Source of the DNA: Bacteroidetes bacterium HGW-Bacteroidetes-8
GTDB taxonomy: Bacteria; Bacteroidota; Bacteroidia; Bacteroidales; UBA932
Length of the DNA: 35,410 nucleotides
Direction of reading: 5' to 3'
Assembly: GCA_002840895.1 (NCBI GenBank)
Contig: PHCZ01000015.1
Coordinates: 1 to 35,410 of the forward strand
The position numbers were made by a program, and so were the translations under genes. The notes below the pieces were generated by a model. It did no database searches. It saw only the letters and a program-made list of their open reading frames with translations, and was not told where the DNA came from. Numbering within the stretch: the first letter of the stretch is position 1; every line of letters begins with the position of its first letter. Shown here one piece after another: positions 1-7,500 of the stretch.

Positions 1-573
1 CCGGGAGAAAAATTTATATATTGTAATACCGGTTATTCAATAATGACTGCCCTTATTGAGAAACAAAGTGGAATGGGTTATTCTGATTATCTGAAGGAGA
101 AAATCTTTAATCCGTTAAATATGAATAATAGTTATTCTTGCGACTATAATCAAGATGCTTCGAATGCCGTGCAGCGATATTTTCTTGACTCTACCGGATA
201 TCATAGTGCCACTATAATGCATTTTTCAAACCTCATTGGAGGAGGAGGTGTCGTTTCTAATGTTCAGGATATGGCGAAATGGTGTATGGCTTTAATATCC
301 GGAAAGAATTTACCGATTAATTATAGAGAGATATGGAAACCGGTCCTTTTAAATTCCGGAGAATCCACAGATTATGGACTGGGTATGGGGGTAAGCACAT
401 ACAAAGGCAGGACATTTTATTACCATCCAGGTATGGGGGATGGTATGAATTCCATTAATCTGATTTTTCCAAAGGAGAAAATTACCATAACAGTAATTCG
501 AAACGTATTTCCACCAAACGTTTCATCGAATGAGATAGCAATGTTAGCAGCTGATTACATATTTGAAGATTAA
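1..573 (+). CDS. Serine hydrolase, beta-lactamase/PBP4 family, 3' part only
   Basis: The reading frame is open from base 1 (PGEKFIYCNTGYSIM), so the gene begins outside the window and the ATG at 43 is internal. Visible signals are a Y-C-N triad near the left edge, which corresponds to the YxN motif of class C beta-lactamase-like enzymes, and HPGMGDG near the C-terminus in the place of the KTG/HxG box. The SxxK nucleophile motif would lie upstream. Members are mostly esterases, peptidases or beta-lactamase homologues, often exported; substrate cannot be read here. A GCCCAAC box starts 8 bp after the stop and resembles the left end of an integron attC site, so this may be cargo of the cassette-like series that follows. 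Confidence 0.85.
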   Translation, partial: PGEKFIYCNTGYSIMTALIEKQSGMGYSDYLKEKIFNPLNMNNSYSCDYNQDASNAVQRYFLDSTGYHSATIMHFSNLIGGGGVVSNVQDMAKWCMALISGKNLPINYREIWKPVLLNSGESTDYGLGMGVSTYKGRTFYYHPGMGDGMNSINLIFPKEKITITVIRNVFPPNVSSNEIAMLAADYIFED

Positions 574-576
574 ATA

Positions 577-590
577 CGTTGCCCAACAAG
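577..590 (+). other. attC-like left core box after serine hydrolase
   Basis: GCCCAAC at 581-587 fits RYYYAAC, the left (R'') core box of integron attC sites, and follows the stop codon at once. The matching right part is not found nearby. The sequence passes into an isochorismatase remnant instead, so the site looks truncated by deletion. Inferred from pattern only. Confidence 0.35.
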
Positions 591-597
591 AGGGAAA

Positions 598-723
598 TTC
601 TATGCAGAAAAATCTCTAGTGGTAATTGACATCCAAAATGACATTACCAAAAACTATAAAGAAATCATTGACAATGTTAATCGGGCAATAGATTGGGCAG
701 TGACTAACAAAAGCGATGAGTAG
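598..723 (+). pseudogene. Isochorismatase-family cysteine hydrolase remnant
   Basis: A frame open from 598 to the TAG at 721-723 encodes about 41 residues containing KSLVVIDIQND and YKEIIDNVNRAIDWA. This matches the first beta strand of isochorismatase-like hydrolases, whose catalytic Asp lies in VIDxQND, plus the following helix. The rest of the domain (usually 170-200 residues with Lys and Cys of the triad) is missing, so this is a stump. It is followed directly by the attC-like site at 733-787, as if a cassette had lost most of its gene and kept its site. Confidence 0.6.
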
Positions 724-732
724 ATTGCCAGT

Positions 733-787
733 GCATAACACAGATTAAATCCCATTAAAACGGGATTTTACCGCGAAAACGTTATGT
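733..787 (+). other. attC-like recombination site, short form
   Basis: The order is GCATAAC (733-739), TAAATCCC (746-753), an 8-base loop, GGGATTT (762-768), then GTTATGT (781-787). The outer boxes are near-complementary (GCATAAC pairs with GTTATGC) and the inner arms form a hairpin. This is the R''-L''-L'-R' layout of integron attC sites at about their minimum length. The outer boxes deviate from strict RYYYAAC/GTTRRRY by one base each. It lies between the isochorismatase remnant and the lipoprotein gene, where a cassette junction would be. Confidence 0.55.
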
Positions 788-826
788 GGAATTAGGGAGA
801 AATAATAATTTAAAAATATTTGCATA

Positions 827-1711
827 ATGAAAAATCTTTTTAGATTGAATATTCTGGTTCTTGTATTGGTGTTTCTGTTTTCTTGTAGCAGCAACGTAGA
901 ATACTCTATTGATGTTAAGGAAGTTTCTCCTTGGTGCATATTGGAATTTGATTCTTTAGACAGAACTCCGAAAGAGAGAATTGCAATGCTAAAAGAGATG
1001 GGATTTACAAAATATGGTTTCGATAAAGTCAAAGGAGACTTGAGTACTATGAAAGAAGAGTTTAAACTAGCAAGAGAAAATGACATTGAAATATCTTCAG
1101 TTTTCCTTTGGCTAAATTCCAAAAGAGACAGTATCGGTAAATTGAGTCCATCAAATCAAGAAATACTAAATAATCTGAAAGAAATCGAAGAAAAGCCAGT
1201 CATATGGGTTAGTTTCAGCAACAATTTTTTCGAAGATAAAAGTCAAGAACAATCATTAAAGCTGTCTATTGAAATGATAAAGTTTATAAAACTGAAAGCA
1301 GATGAAGTGGGTTGCAAACTGGCACTCTATAATCACGGAGGTTGGTTTGGTAATCCTCATAACCAATTAGAAATTTTGAGAGAATTAAAAGAAGAGTCAT
1401 TAACTATGGTATACAACTTTCACCACGCTCATAAATATGTTGACGAATTTCCGGAGATAGTTAAAAAAATGAAACCCTATTTATCGTATGTTAATTTGAA
1501 CGGTATGAAAAAAGAGGGACCGGAAATCTTACCAATAGGGAAAGGTGATTATGAATATGGAATGATTAAGAATTTATTAGATGAGGGATATATTGGACCT
1601 TGGGGAATTCTTGGACATATTAAAACAGAAGATGTACAAAAAGTACTAACTCGAAATCTTGAAGGATTAAAATTGATTAATTCTAAAATCAGAAACGAAG
1701 CAGGAAAATAA
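827..1711 (+). CDS. TIM-barrel lipoprotein, sugar phosphate isomerase/epimerase-like
   Basis: A 294-residue protein. Residues 1-20 form a lipoprotein signal (KNLFRLN, a hydrophobic run, then LFSC), so the mature protein should be anchored through Cys20. The rest resembles the xylose-isomerase-like/AP-endonuclease-2 TIM-barrel superfamily. Alternating strands and helices include ALYNHGGWFG, VYNFHHAH and YVNLNGM, where His, Asn and Glu/Asp at strand ends could bind a metal. Secreted members of this family in Bacteroidota are usually sugar isomerases, epimerases or lyases, but the substrate is not readable. The ATG lies 40 bp after the attC-like site at 733-787. An imperfect TATTTG sequence just upstream may serve as -7 box. 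Confidence 0.75.
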   Translation: MKNLFRLNILVLVLVFLFSCSSNVEYSIDVKEVSPWCILEFDSLDRTPKERIAMLKEMGFTKYGFDKVKGDLSTMKEEFKLARENDIEISSVFLWLNSKRDSIGKLSPSNQEILNNLKEIEEKPVIWVSFSNNFFEDKSQEQSLKLSIEMIKFIKLKADEVGCKLALYNHGGWFGNPHNQLEILRELKEESLTMVYNFHHAHKYVDEFPEIVKKMKPYLSYVNLNGMKKEGPEILPIGKGDYEYGMIKNLLDEGYIGPWGILGHIKTEDVQKVLTRNLEGLKLINSKIRNEAGK

Positions 1712-1755
1712 AAACGACACACAATATTTTGTATAAGGCAACCTGCCACTGATAC

Positions 1756-1767
1756 TATCATATGATA
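1756..1767. promoter_or_regulatory. 12-bp perfect palindrome before amidase gene
   Basis: TATCATATGATA is a perfect palindrome inside a short direct repeat (GATACTAT twice), 46 bp before the amidase start. It could be an operator, but a chance AT-rich palindrome is also possible. Confidence 0.2.
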
Positions 1768-1812
1768 CTATACAAATGTGATGAATTGTACTACTAAATT
1801 GGCAAATTATTG

Positions 1813-2802
1813 ATGGAAACTAAGTATGGCTTTACAAAAATTGGTTTATCTGAGTTTTTAAACTGGATCGACCAACAAAGGGTTGGACGAACAATCCTTA
1901 CTATTCAGCAACACCACACATTTATGCCCTCTTACCAGGGGTTCAATGGGAGCAATCATTTTGAACTCCAGAAAGGGATGAAGAATTATCACGTTGGCCA
2001 AAATGGGTTTAGCGATATAGCACAACATTTCACCATTTTTCCCGATGGGGCAATTTTGACCGGACGTAGCCTGGATGTCAATCCGGCTGGCATAAAAAAC
2101 AGGAATTCCGGGGCGATCTGCATTGAAAACCTCGGTGATTTTGATATTGGCAAAGATAATATGTTGCAAGAGCACAAAGATGCAATTGTTCAAGTAACCG
2201 CTGCTTTGTGCAAGAAGTTTAACCTTCCGGTGAATTCCAACTCAATACTCTATCACCACTGGTTTAGATTGTCGGATGGTTTTCGCAACGATGGTGCAGG
2301 GGGTAACAAATCGTGCCCGGGCAGCAATTTTTTCGGTGGGAACAAGGTGGAGAATTGCGAAGCCAATCTCTTGCCTCTGATAAACCAAGCTATTGCAGGG
2401 CATCTGCCCATTACTGTTGATACCAACCTCCTAAGATATGCGGTTGTTACTGCAGATTCATTGAATGTTCGGGTTGGCCCCGGGGCTTCAAACAGTTTGG
2501 CTCCAGGGAGGGACCCGGTTCAGCTTGGGGCCGTACTGAGGGTCTATGCAGAATCTGATGGTTGGCTCAAGATTTCCAACTCTGCAAATCATTGGGTGTC
2601 GCAAAGGTATACCCTTGAAGCCAAACGATTCATCGTAGATGCCGGCTCATTGAACGTCAGGTTCGGGCCTGGCACCAATCATCCTATTGTAAGTAAGCTC
2701 GCCAAAGAGGATCAGGTTTTCGTTTTGGAGGAAGAGGCCGGCTGGGCCAAAATTGCACTAAATAGTTGGTGGGTAAACAAGACGTATTTGCGGGAGTTTT
2801 AG
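1813..2802 (+). CDS. N-acetylmuramoyl-L-alanine amidase with two SH3b domains
   Basis: Amidase_2 (PGRP-like, zinc-dependent) domain over about residues 15-195, followed by two bacterial SH3 repeats at about 208-268 and 273-329. Candidate zinc ligands are the His of IQQHHT, the His of YHHWFR and the Cys of KSCPGSNF, in the family's order. SH3b repeats are marked by two similar stretches, SLNVRVGPG and SLNVRFGPG. The enzyme should cut the bond between MurNAc and the stem peptide. No signal peptide is seen, so it may be released by lysis or a dedicated route, as with endolysins or interbacterial lysins. I chose the ATG at 1813 over a TTG one codon earlier. Base composition is visibly richer in G+C than neighbours, which suggests a separate origin. 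Confidence 0.9.
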   Translation: METKYGFTKIGLSEFLNWIDQQRVGRTILTIQQHHTFMPSYQGFNGSNHFELQKGMKNYHVGQNGFSDIAQHFTIFPDGAILTGRSLDVNPAGIKNRNSGAICIENLGDFDIGKDNMLQEHKDAIVQVTAALCKKFNLPVNSNSILYHHWFRLSDGFRNDGAGGNKSCPGSNFFGGNKVENCEANLLPLINQAIAGHLPITVDTNLLRYAVVTADSLNVRVGPGASNSLAPGRDPVQLGAVLRVYAESDGWLKISNSANHWVSQRYTLEAKRFIVDAGSLNVRFGPGTNHPIVSKLAKEDQVFVLEEEAGWAKIALNSWWVNKTYLREF

Positions 2803-2888
2803 TGTTAAAAATGAAATAAAGAGAATGGTGCTTATGCAGATGATTTATAAAGCACCCTGTATCTTCTTGAAAGCTTTGGTTTGGAAGC

Positions 2889-3014
2889 ATCTATTATCAA
2901 GTTAGAGTTGCAATTGTTGGAGATTTCTCAAATTACACAAGCAAAAGTCTTAGTGACTTCATTAACGAAAGCAATAAAAGAAAACAGATCATTTTTGGTA
3001 GTTCAACTGCAGAA
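2889..3014 (+). pseudogene. DUF4180-like C-terminal remnant
   Basis: This frame encodes about 42 residues with RVAIVGDFSNYTSKSL and DFINESNKRKQIIFG, which I recognise as the end of DUF4180 proteins (small proteins of unknown function). There is no start and no N-terminal half, and the frame then runs into unrelated sequence, so it is a fragment. The rest of the 2803-3451 gap holds no gene I can support; it has poly-A/T runs near 3075-3100 and a hairpin at 3169-3224. Confidence 0.5.
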
Positions 3015-3168
3015 ACCCCCACCAGCACTACATTTCCGCTAACCCCACTGACAATCAGATTAAACAACAATTATTCAAAAAAAGATTTTTTTTCTAATTT
3101 CATCACAAAAATTTTGGTGAAACACATAAAAATCATAAATTTACGGAGCCTAACCAACTAAAGAACCA

Positions 3169-3224
3169 GACAACTCAATTTTCGAAAGAGTGGGTATTAA
3201 TTTGAGGCATATTTTCGAGTTGTC
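3169..3224. other. Inverted repeat in the 2.8-3.45 kb gap
   Basis: GACAACTC (3169-3176) and GAGTTGTC (3217-3224) are perfectly complementary across a 40-base spacer. Just before it, GCCTAAC near 3148 fits the attC left-box consensus. A complete site with a right box at a plausible distance was not convincing, so the role is unknown. Confidence 0.3.
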
Positions 3225-3405
3225 AGTTCAAAAAATAATAAGGCAATAGCCCCCCAAATTTTCATCAATATATAGGCCTCAAAAAACTAACCCACGGATG
3301 ATTCCTACTTACACAGCAATTAATTCAAAATGTATTTCACCACAAAGGAGTTTCAAGTCTATAAATTTTCTGGGCTTGGATATTCTTTGTTGAATACATA
3401 AACAA

Positions 3406-3412
3406 GTTGTGC
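3406..3412 (+). other. Cassette start box (R'-like)
   Basis: GTTGTGC, followed by GTCACCAT, starts the unit carrying the 3452-4375 gene. The end of the same unit (4380-4392) reads ATGGCGAACGCACAAC, whose reverse complement is GTTGTGCGTTCGCCAT. This start-to-end complementarity is what a circularising integron cassette requires. Confidence 0.45.
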
Positions 3413-3451
3413 GTCACCATAAAAAAGGCCATTACCCAAAACCATAAATGA

Positions 3452-4375
3452 ATGAAAAATAATTTCTATTGGAATGTTTATAAGAACTTGGAGAAAGAGT
3501 TAGTTGAAATGTTAAATTTAATTCATATAGATGACAAGCAACTGGAAATTTACTCTATCAAAATTGCAGAGTTAATTTTAAGAACAGCTGTAGAGATTGA
3601 ATCAATTTCAAAAACTTTGTATTTTCAAAATGGTGGCACAAAATCCGATGACATTAATCTGTTTTTTGACACTGATTGCATCGAATTATTAGAAAGTAAG
3701 TGGGTTTTAAGCAAAAAAATAGTTCAAGTTTCTGCGCCAAACGTTGATTTTAGGCTCCCTGAAAACATGATACTGACACCTTTAAAAAAGGCCAATAAAA
3801 GGGGCTCAAGTTCTTCTGATTGGCAAAAGGCATATCAAGCAATTAAGCATAACAGAGAAACTTCATTGCCGAAAGCAAATTTAAAACATTTGGTTCGAGC
3901 CTTAGCAGCACTTTTTGTGTTAAACTTATATTATAGAGATAATTCCTATTGGTTAGACAAAGACTCATCAGGCACTAAATTTGACAGTTCCCTCGGCTCC
4001 TCTTTGTTTTCAATCAAATTACATGTTCGCGATGGAATAAGTGCAGACATTGTATATTCTAAGAATGCTGATTTCGATGAATGTATTTATATCTTGAAAC
4101 CAACCGACGACACGAGAACCGCTGTTCAACAAGAACTCAAAGTATTAAATGAAAAGACTGCAGAGAGAACAAAAACAAATATTATTGACCAACTCTCAAA
4201 ACAATTAAAAGGAATACAAATATCACACGAAGAAATGCCCAGCACAATTAGAGCTTTGGCAGAAAAAATAAAAATAGAAAATATGCAACACGTGGCGAGA
4301 GAAAATGGACTGGTTCTGAAGAAGGTGTTTGAAAATTTAAAATACGAAGCAATTCTAAATAAAAACGAATATTAA
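3452..4375 (+). CDS. Hypothetical protein, possibly HEPN-like
   Basis: A 307-residue soluble protein with no signal peptide or membrane segment. I do not recognise a named family with certainty. The middle part (WQKAYQAIKHNRETSLPKANLKHLVRALAALFVLNLYYR, about residues 127-166) resembles helical HEPN-type domains, in which a polar residue and an R/K-x4-6-H-type motif act in RNA cleavage; here KHNR is the candidate polar cluster. The C-terminal 80 residues are charged and helical. It sits alone between a cassette start box (3406) and a full attC-like site (4386-4518). A single promoterless gene in such a unit is typical integron cargo. RNase or defence function is inference. Confidence 0.7.
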   Translation: MKNNFYWNVYKNLEKELVEMLNLIHIDDKQLEIYSIKIAELILRTAVEIESISKTLYFQNGGTKSDDINLFFDTDCIELLESKWVLSKKIVQVSAPNVDFRLPENMILTPLKKANKRGSSSSDWQKAYQAIKHNRETSLPKANLKHLVRALAALFVLNLYYRDNSYWLDKDSSGTKFDSSLGSSLFSIKLHVRDGISADIVYSKNADFDECIYILKPTDDTRTAVQQELKVLNEKTAERTKTNIIDQLSKQLKGIQISHEEMPSTIRALAEKIKIENMQHVARENGLVLKKVFENLKYEAILNKNEY

Positions 4376-4385
4376 AATGGCGAAC

Positions 4386-4518
4386 GCACAACATGCTATA
4401 CCTGACAATTGCGGGTGCAGTGCTGGTTTCGGGTTTTCTGCTTCGCGTTATCTTCTGTATCGGGGGATAATTTAGCAGCCCGTATACCGCAACTGCAGGT
4501 ATAGCAGTAACGTTGGGC
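4386..4518 (+). other. attC-like recombination site, long form
   Basis: Outer boxes are GCACAAC (4386-4392) and GTTGGGC (4512-4518). Long imperfect arms lie inside: TGCTATACCTG at 4394-4404 pairs with CAGGTATAGCA at 4496-4506, and ATTGCGG at 4408-4414 pairs with CCGCAACT at 4487-4494 with mismatches. Extra bases and mismatches interrupt the stem, as in folded attC strands. Length 133 bp is within the range known for attC. It separates the 3452 gene from the Ppl-like unit. Confidence 0.65.
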
Positions 4519-4555
4519 ACAATTATAGAGAACCTACCACAAATAAGATTGGCAG

Positions 4556-6706
4556 ATGAAAGTTGACATACATACACATACAAAAAAGACTAAAACGGGA
4601 GACTCTGAAAATAGAAATATATCTGCTGAGAAATTTGATGAAATTATCAGAGCGACAGATGTTAAAATCCTAGCAATAACGAATCATAATTTCTTTGATT
4701 TTGAGCAATACAACAATATCAATAATAAAGTCATTGATATCTGTCAAATCTGGCCTGGTATTGAATTGGATATACTTGAAGATAATAGACGAGTACATTT
4801 ATTAGTGATAGTAAGTCCAAACAAGGTTTCATTATTTAATGAAATAGTAGAGCAGTTATTAGCAAATAAAACTCCAGATTCATTTACTATTACTATCGAA
4901 GAAACAGTTAAGTGTTTTGATAAATTTGACCCTATTTATGTTGCTCATTATCATGCAAAAAAACCAAATTTATTAGATAAAGATGTTGAGAAATTGTTGA
5001 GTTTGGTTAAAAACAAACGGAAAGTTATCAAAGAGGCATCCAATTCGATTTCAGCTGGAATTTATATTAGTCACGGTCATAATTCAATTTATGGCTCTGA
5101 TGTTCAGAACTGGAATGATTATCCTTCAATATCTCAAACCCTTCCAGACTTAAGATTGCCAGTTGAATCATTTGAACAGTTTTGCTTATTACTTGAAAAG
5201 GATGAGGCTACTATTAATACCATACTTAAAAAGAAAACAAGAGAAGAGCTTGAACTATTTCCCTTTCATAGCAATCCATTTGAAAAGGTTTTAGTTAGCA
5301 TTTTTAATGATATAAACATACTTTTTGGCTCTAAAGGAACGGGTAAATCCGATATTCTTCATTCAATTTCTAAACATTATAACGACTTGGGCTTTAAGAA
5401 TAAGGTTTATGAATCTAACGCTCAAACTTTAGATGTTAGTTATGATTTAAAAGGGAATTTCTTTGATGCAAATTTATCTGAGTTTGGTATAGATGAATGT
5501 TTCCAAGAATTAAAAAACATTAGAAACTCAAGTGAGAAAAATGTAACTAGTTTGAGTGCTTATCAAAGATACTTTTCAATAGAGCAAACAAACAAAATCT
5601 CAAAGGAACTGAAAATTCAAAATTTCAAACCTCTTGATGAACCAACATCATTCAGAAATTTTGAGGATATATCTGCAAGCTTAGAGAAAGTTCAAAAGTT
5701 CTTACATTCAGTTGATTCGGATAAACTATTGCAAGAAATAATAGGTTCGGAACTTTATTTAGAATTGAAAGACATCATTCAGAAAATTCTGTTAAAATTA
5801 AAAGCAGAAACAGAAAAACGAATTGTAGATTTAAGAAGCATTTCGCTTTTTAATCAAATAATAAATGTTTTCGTTGAGGAAATTTCAAAAAAGACAGGAC
5901 AACCACAAAAGCCGATAAGTACAGGATTTAGTCAATATGCTTCAAATAGGATAAGTATTGAAAAGGACCTTAGGAAAATTTTATTGAATATTGCAAGCTC
6001 AATTAAGCCTGTTATAGAATATGTGGGGAACTTAGGCGAAAAGGGTACTTTATATTGTCAAACCAATTTAGTTATACAAGACGGCAAATTTATAAATAGC
6101 GAATACACGCCTGTCAAAAAGAAAGTAACCAAAAATCCCCAAAGAAACTTTGCTTCAGTATTAGAATTAATAACTAAACATTTTTATTCTAATACATTGT
6201 TTGAAAAAATTACCGAATTAAAACAAGTGGAAGGAAATGAGAACATTAGCGCATTGAGTGACCTTTTAATTTTTCATAGACATTTTACATTAAATGGTTT
6301 AAAGTATACGCCATCAACTGGCGAATCTTCAATGATTTTACTTCAAAATGAATTATTAGAAGATAAGGAAATTTTTATTATTGATGAACCCGAGAAAAGC
6401 TTAGGAAATGACTATATAAGTAATATAATTGTGCCAATATTAAAAGAAAAGGCACAAGCAGGCAAAAAAGTAATTATTGCAACACATGATGCAAATATTG
6501 CGGTGCGAACATTGCCTTATAATTCGATCTACAGGGAACATGATATCAATGGTTATTATACATATCAAGGTAATCCTTTTTCTAATAACCTAATTTGTAA
6601 TGAGAACAGTAAACCAGAATTAGATTGGAAAGGAATTAGTATGAAAACATTAGAAGGCGGAAAAGCAGCTTTCGGAGAAAGAGGAAGAATATATGGAAAC
6701 TCATAA
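4556..6706 (+). CDS. PHP-domain plus SMC/ABC-type ATPase (Ppl-like defence protein)
   Basis: A 716-residue fusion. The N-terminus (about 1-180) is a PHP phosphoesterase: HTHT (His6, His8), TNHN (His44), GIELD (Glu70), HYH (131-133) and SHGH (173-175) are the expected metal ligands. The rest is an ABC/SMC-type ATPase: Walker A GSKGTGKS at 258-265, a helical insert, Walker B FIIDEPEKSLG near 610, and an H-loop IATHDAN near 642. PHP-ATPase fusions include Ppl, reported as a single-gene antiphage system; assignment here rests on architecture alone. The family probably couples ATP-dependent sensing of DNA ends or nucleic acid to hydrolytic attack. It lies 37 bp after an attC-like box and overlaps the next gene by 14 bp, so it is translationally coupled to it. 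Confidence 0.8.
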   Translation: MKVDIHTHTKKTKTGDSENRNISAEKFDEIIRATDVKILAITNHNFFDFEQYNNINNKVIDICQIWPGIELDILEDNRRVHLLVIVSPNKVSLFNEIVEQLLANKTPDSFTITIEETVKCFDKFDPIYVAHYHAKKPNLLDKDVEKLLSLVKNKRKVIKEASNSISAGIYISHGHNSIYGSDVQNWNDYPSISQTLPDLRLPVESFEQFCLLLEKDEATINTILKKKTREELELFPFHSNPFEKVLVSIFNDINILFGSKGTGKSDILHSISKHYNDLGFKNKVYESNAQTLDVSYDLKGNFFDANLSEFGIDECFQELKNIRNSSEKNVTSLSAYQRYFSIEQTNKISKELKIQNFKPLDEPTSFRNFEDISASLEKVQKFLHSVDSDKLLQEIIGSELYLELKDIIQKILLKLKAETEKRIVDLRSISLFNQIINVFVEEISKKTGQPQKPISTGFSQYASNRISIEKDLRKILLNIASSIKPVIEYVGNLGEKGTLYCQTNLVIQDGKFINSEYTPVKKKVTKNPQRNFASVLELITKHFYSNTLFEKITELKQVEGNENISALSDLLIFHRHFTLNGLKYTPSTGESSMILLQNELLEDKEIFIIDEPEKSLGNDYISNIIVPILKEKAQAGKKVIIATHDANIAVRTLPYNSIYREHDINGYYTYQGNPFSNNLICNENSKPELDWKGISMKTLEGGKAAFGERGRIYGNS

Positions 6707-6992
6707 AACAACAATTAACCGAGCGGATTCAAAGACAAGTCTTTGTTTTGCAATTAGAGAAAAAACACTTGTGATTAACCTCACAGAGGATAAGCCCAAT
6801 GAAGTTAAAAGTGTTTTTAACCAATTGATTCTTGAACTTAAAAAGGGTGAATTTAAATTCGAATTAGATGACTCTGAAACAGATTTGTTTTATCATATTA
6901 GTTCAGAATATATATCACAATTAAATTCAGAATTGTCTAGTGTATATAAAGAGCTTAAGGATTATGACTTACTTGAATCCAAAGCAGAGTAA
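6693..6992 (+). CDS. Small acidic protein coupled to the PHP-ATPase
   Basis: A 99-residue protein I do not recognise. It is acidic, with alternating strand-like stretches (TSLCFAIREKTLVINL) followed by a helical, Leu/Glu-rich second half ending DYDLLESKAE. The ATG lies inside the last codons of the PHP-ATPase gene (14-bp overlap), which indicates translational coupling and probably a subunit or regulator of that enzyme. No catalytic motif, signal peptide or membrane segment is visible. An antitoxin-like or adaptor role is possible but only inferred. Confidence 0.75.
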   Translation: METHKTTINRADSKTSLCFAIREKTLVINLTEDKPNEVKSVFNQLILELKKGEFKFELDDSETDLFYHISSEYISQLNSELSSVYKELKDYDLLESKAE

Positions 6993-7019
6993 TGGTGATT
7001 AATAGAAAATTAAAAATCA

Positions 7020-7355
7020 ATGAAAGACCATTTAAATTATGTTTATTACATTCATGAAAAGTACAAAGATGCAATAGAAGTGTTAATTTCAGGAGAGAAA
7101 GATGCTCGTTCACGGGTTGAAAAGGCTTATTATACTTTTTGGCACATACAACTAAATGAATATCCTGAACATATTAGAAAACAAGTTGAATCTATTACTA
7201 AATTACTTACCCGATTACAAGGAAGGGAAGGGTACATATTAAATGACAATATTAATAAAATGAAAAATAAAACTGCATCAAAAGCAGCAATGATGATTTA
7301 CAATGTTTATCTCGAATTGGAGAAATATATTAAAGAATTAGAAACAAAAAAATAA
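7020..7355 (+). CDS. Small helical protein, third gene of the Ppl-like unit
   Basis: A 111-residue, basic, all-helical protein with no family I can name. It begins MKDHLNYVYYIHEKYKDAIEVLI and ends in a Lys/Glu-rich helix. It starts 27 bp after the 99-residue gene, with the attC-like left box (GCCCAAC) 5 bp past its stop. The three genes from 4556 to 7355 therefore sit between one start box (GTTGGGCAC at 4512) and one complementary end box (GTGCCCAAC at 7358-7366), and would move as one unit. A function together with the PHP-ATPase is inferred from this packaging. Confidence 0.7.
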   Translation: MKDHLNYVYYIHEKYKDAIEVLISGEKDARSRVEKAYYTFWHIQLNEYPEHIRKQVESITKLLTRLQGREGYILNDNINKMKNKTASKAAMMIYNVYLELEKYIKELETKK

Positions 7356-7357
7356 CT

Positions 7358-7366
7358 GTGCCCAAC
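7358..7366 (+). other. Cassette end box (R''-like) of Ppl-like unit
   Basis: GTGCCCAAC is the exact reverse complement of GTTGGGCAC at 4512-4520, which starts the same unit. GCCCAAC fits RYYYAAC. The rest of the expected attC is missing because a repeat array begins at 7370. Confidence 0.55.
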
Positions 7367-7369
7367 AAA

Positions 7370-7423
7370 GTGTCGGACCCCCTAAATGTGTCGGACCCCC
7401 TAAATGTGTCGGACCCCCTAATT
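7370..7423. repeat. Three tandem 18-bp repeats, probable IS end
   Basis: The unit GTGTCGGACCCCCTAAAT occurs three times head to tail (7370-7387, 7388-7405, 7406-7423). The third copy ends in TT rather than AT. Multiple short repeats at a terminus are usual in IS21-family elements, and the CG-rich unit contrasts with the AT-rich surroundings. No transposase or second end is present, so this is a remnant. The insertion lies directly behind the attC-like left box at 7360. Confidence 0.5.
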
Positions 7424-7500
7424 GGAGGACAGTGTCTCTTTATACAAATTATATATTTGTCAAAGAACGATTTAGATTAATAAATTAGAAAACCAATAAA

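Noticed and set aside
43-45. ATG at 43 as the start of the serine hydrolase
   Set aside because: The frame is open to base 1 and contains the YxN motif upstream of this Met, so the gene is cut by the window edge.
745-1122. Minus-strand 125-residue protein opposite the lipoprotein gene
   Set aside because: A shadow frame; the plus strand has a lipobox and a recognisable TIM-barrel protein.
3060-3160. Gene continuing the DUF4180 remnant to the TAA near 3160
   Set aside because: After about 3014 the frame becomes low-complexity and Thr/Asn/Lys-rich with no family resemblance.
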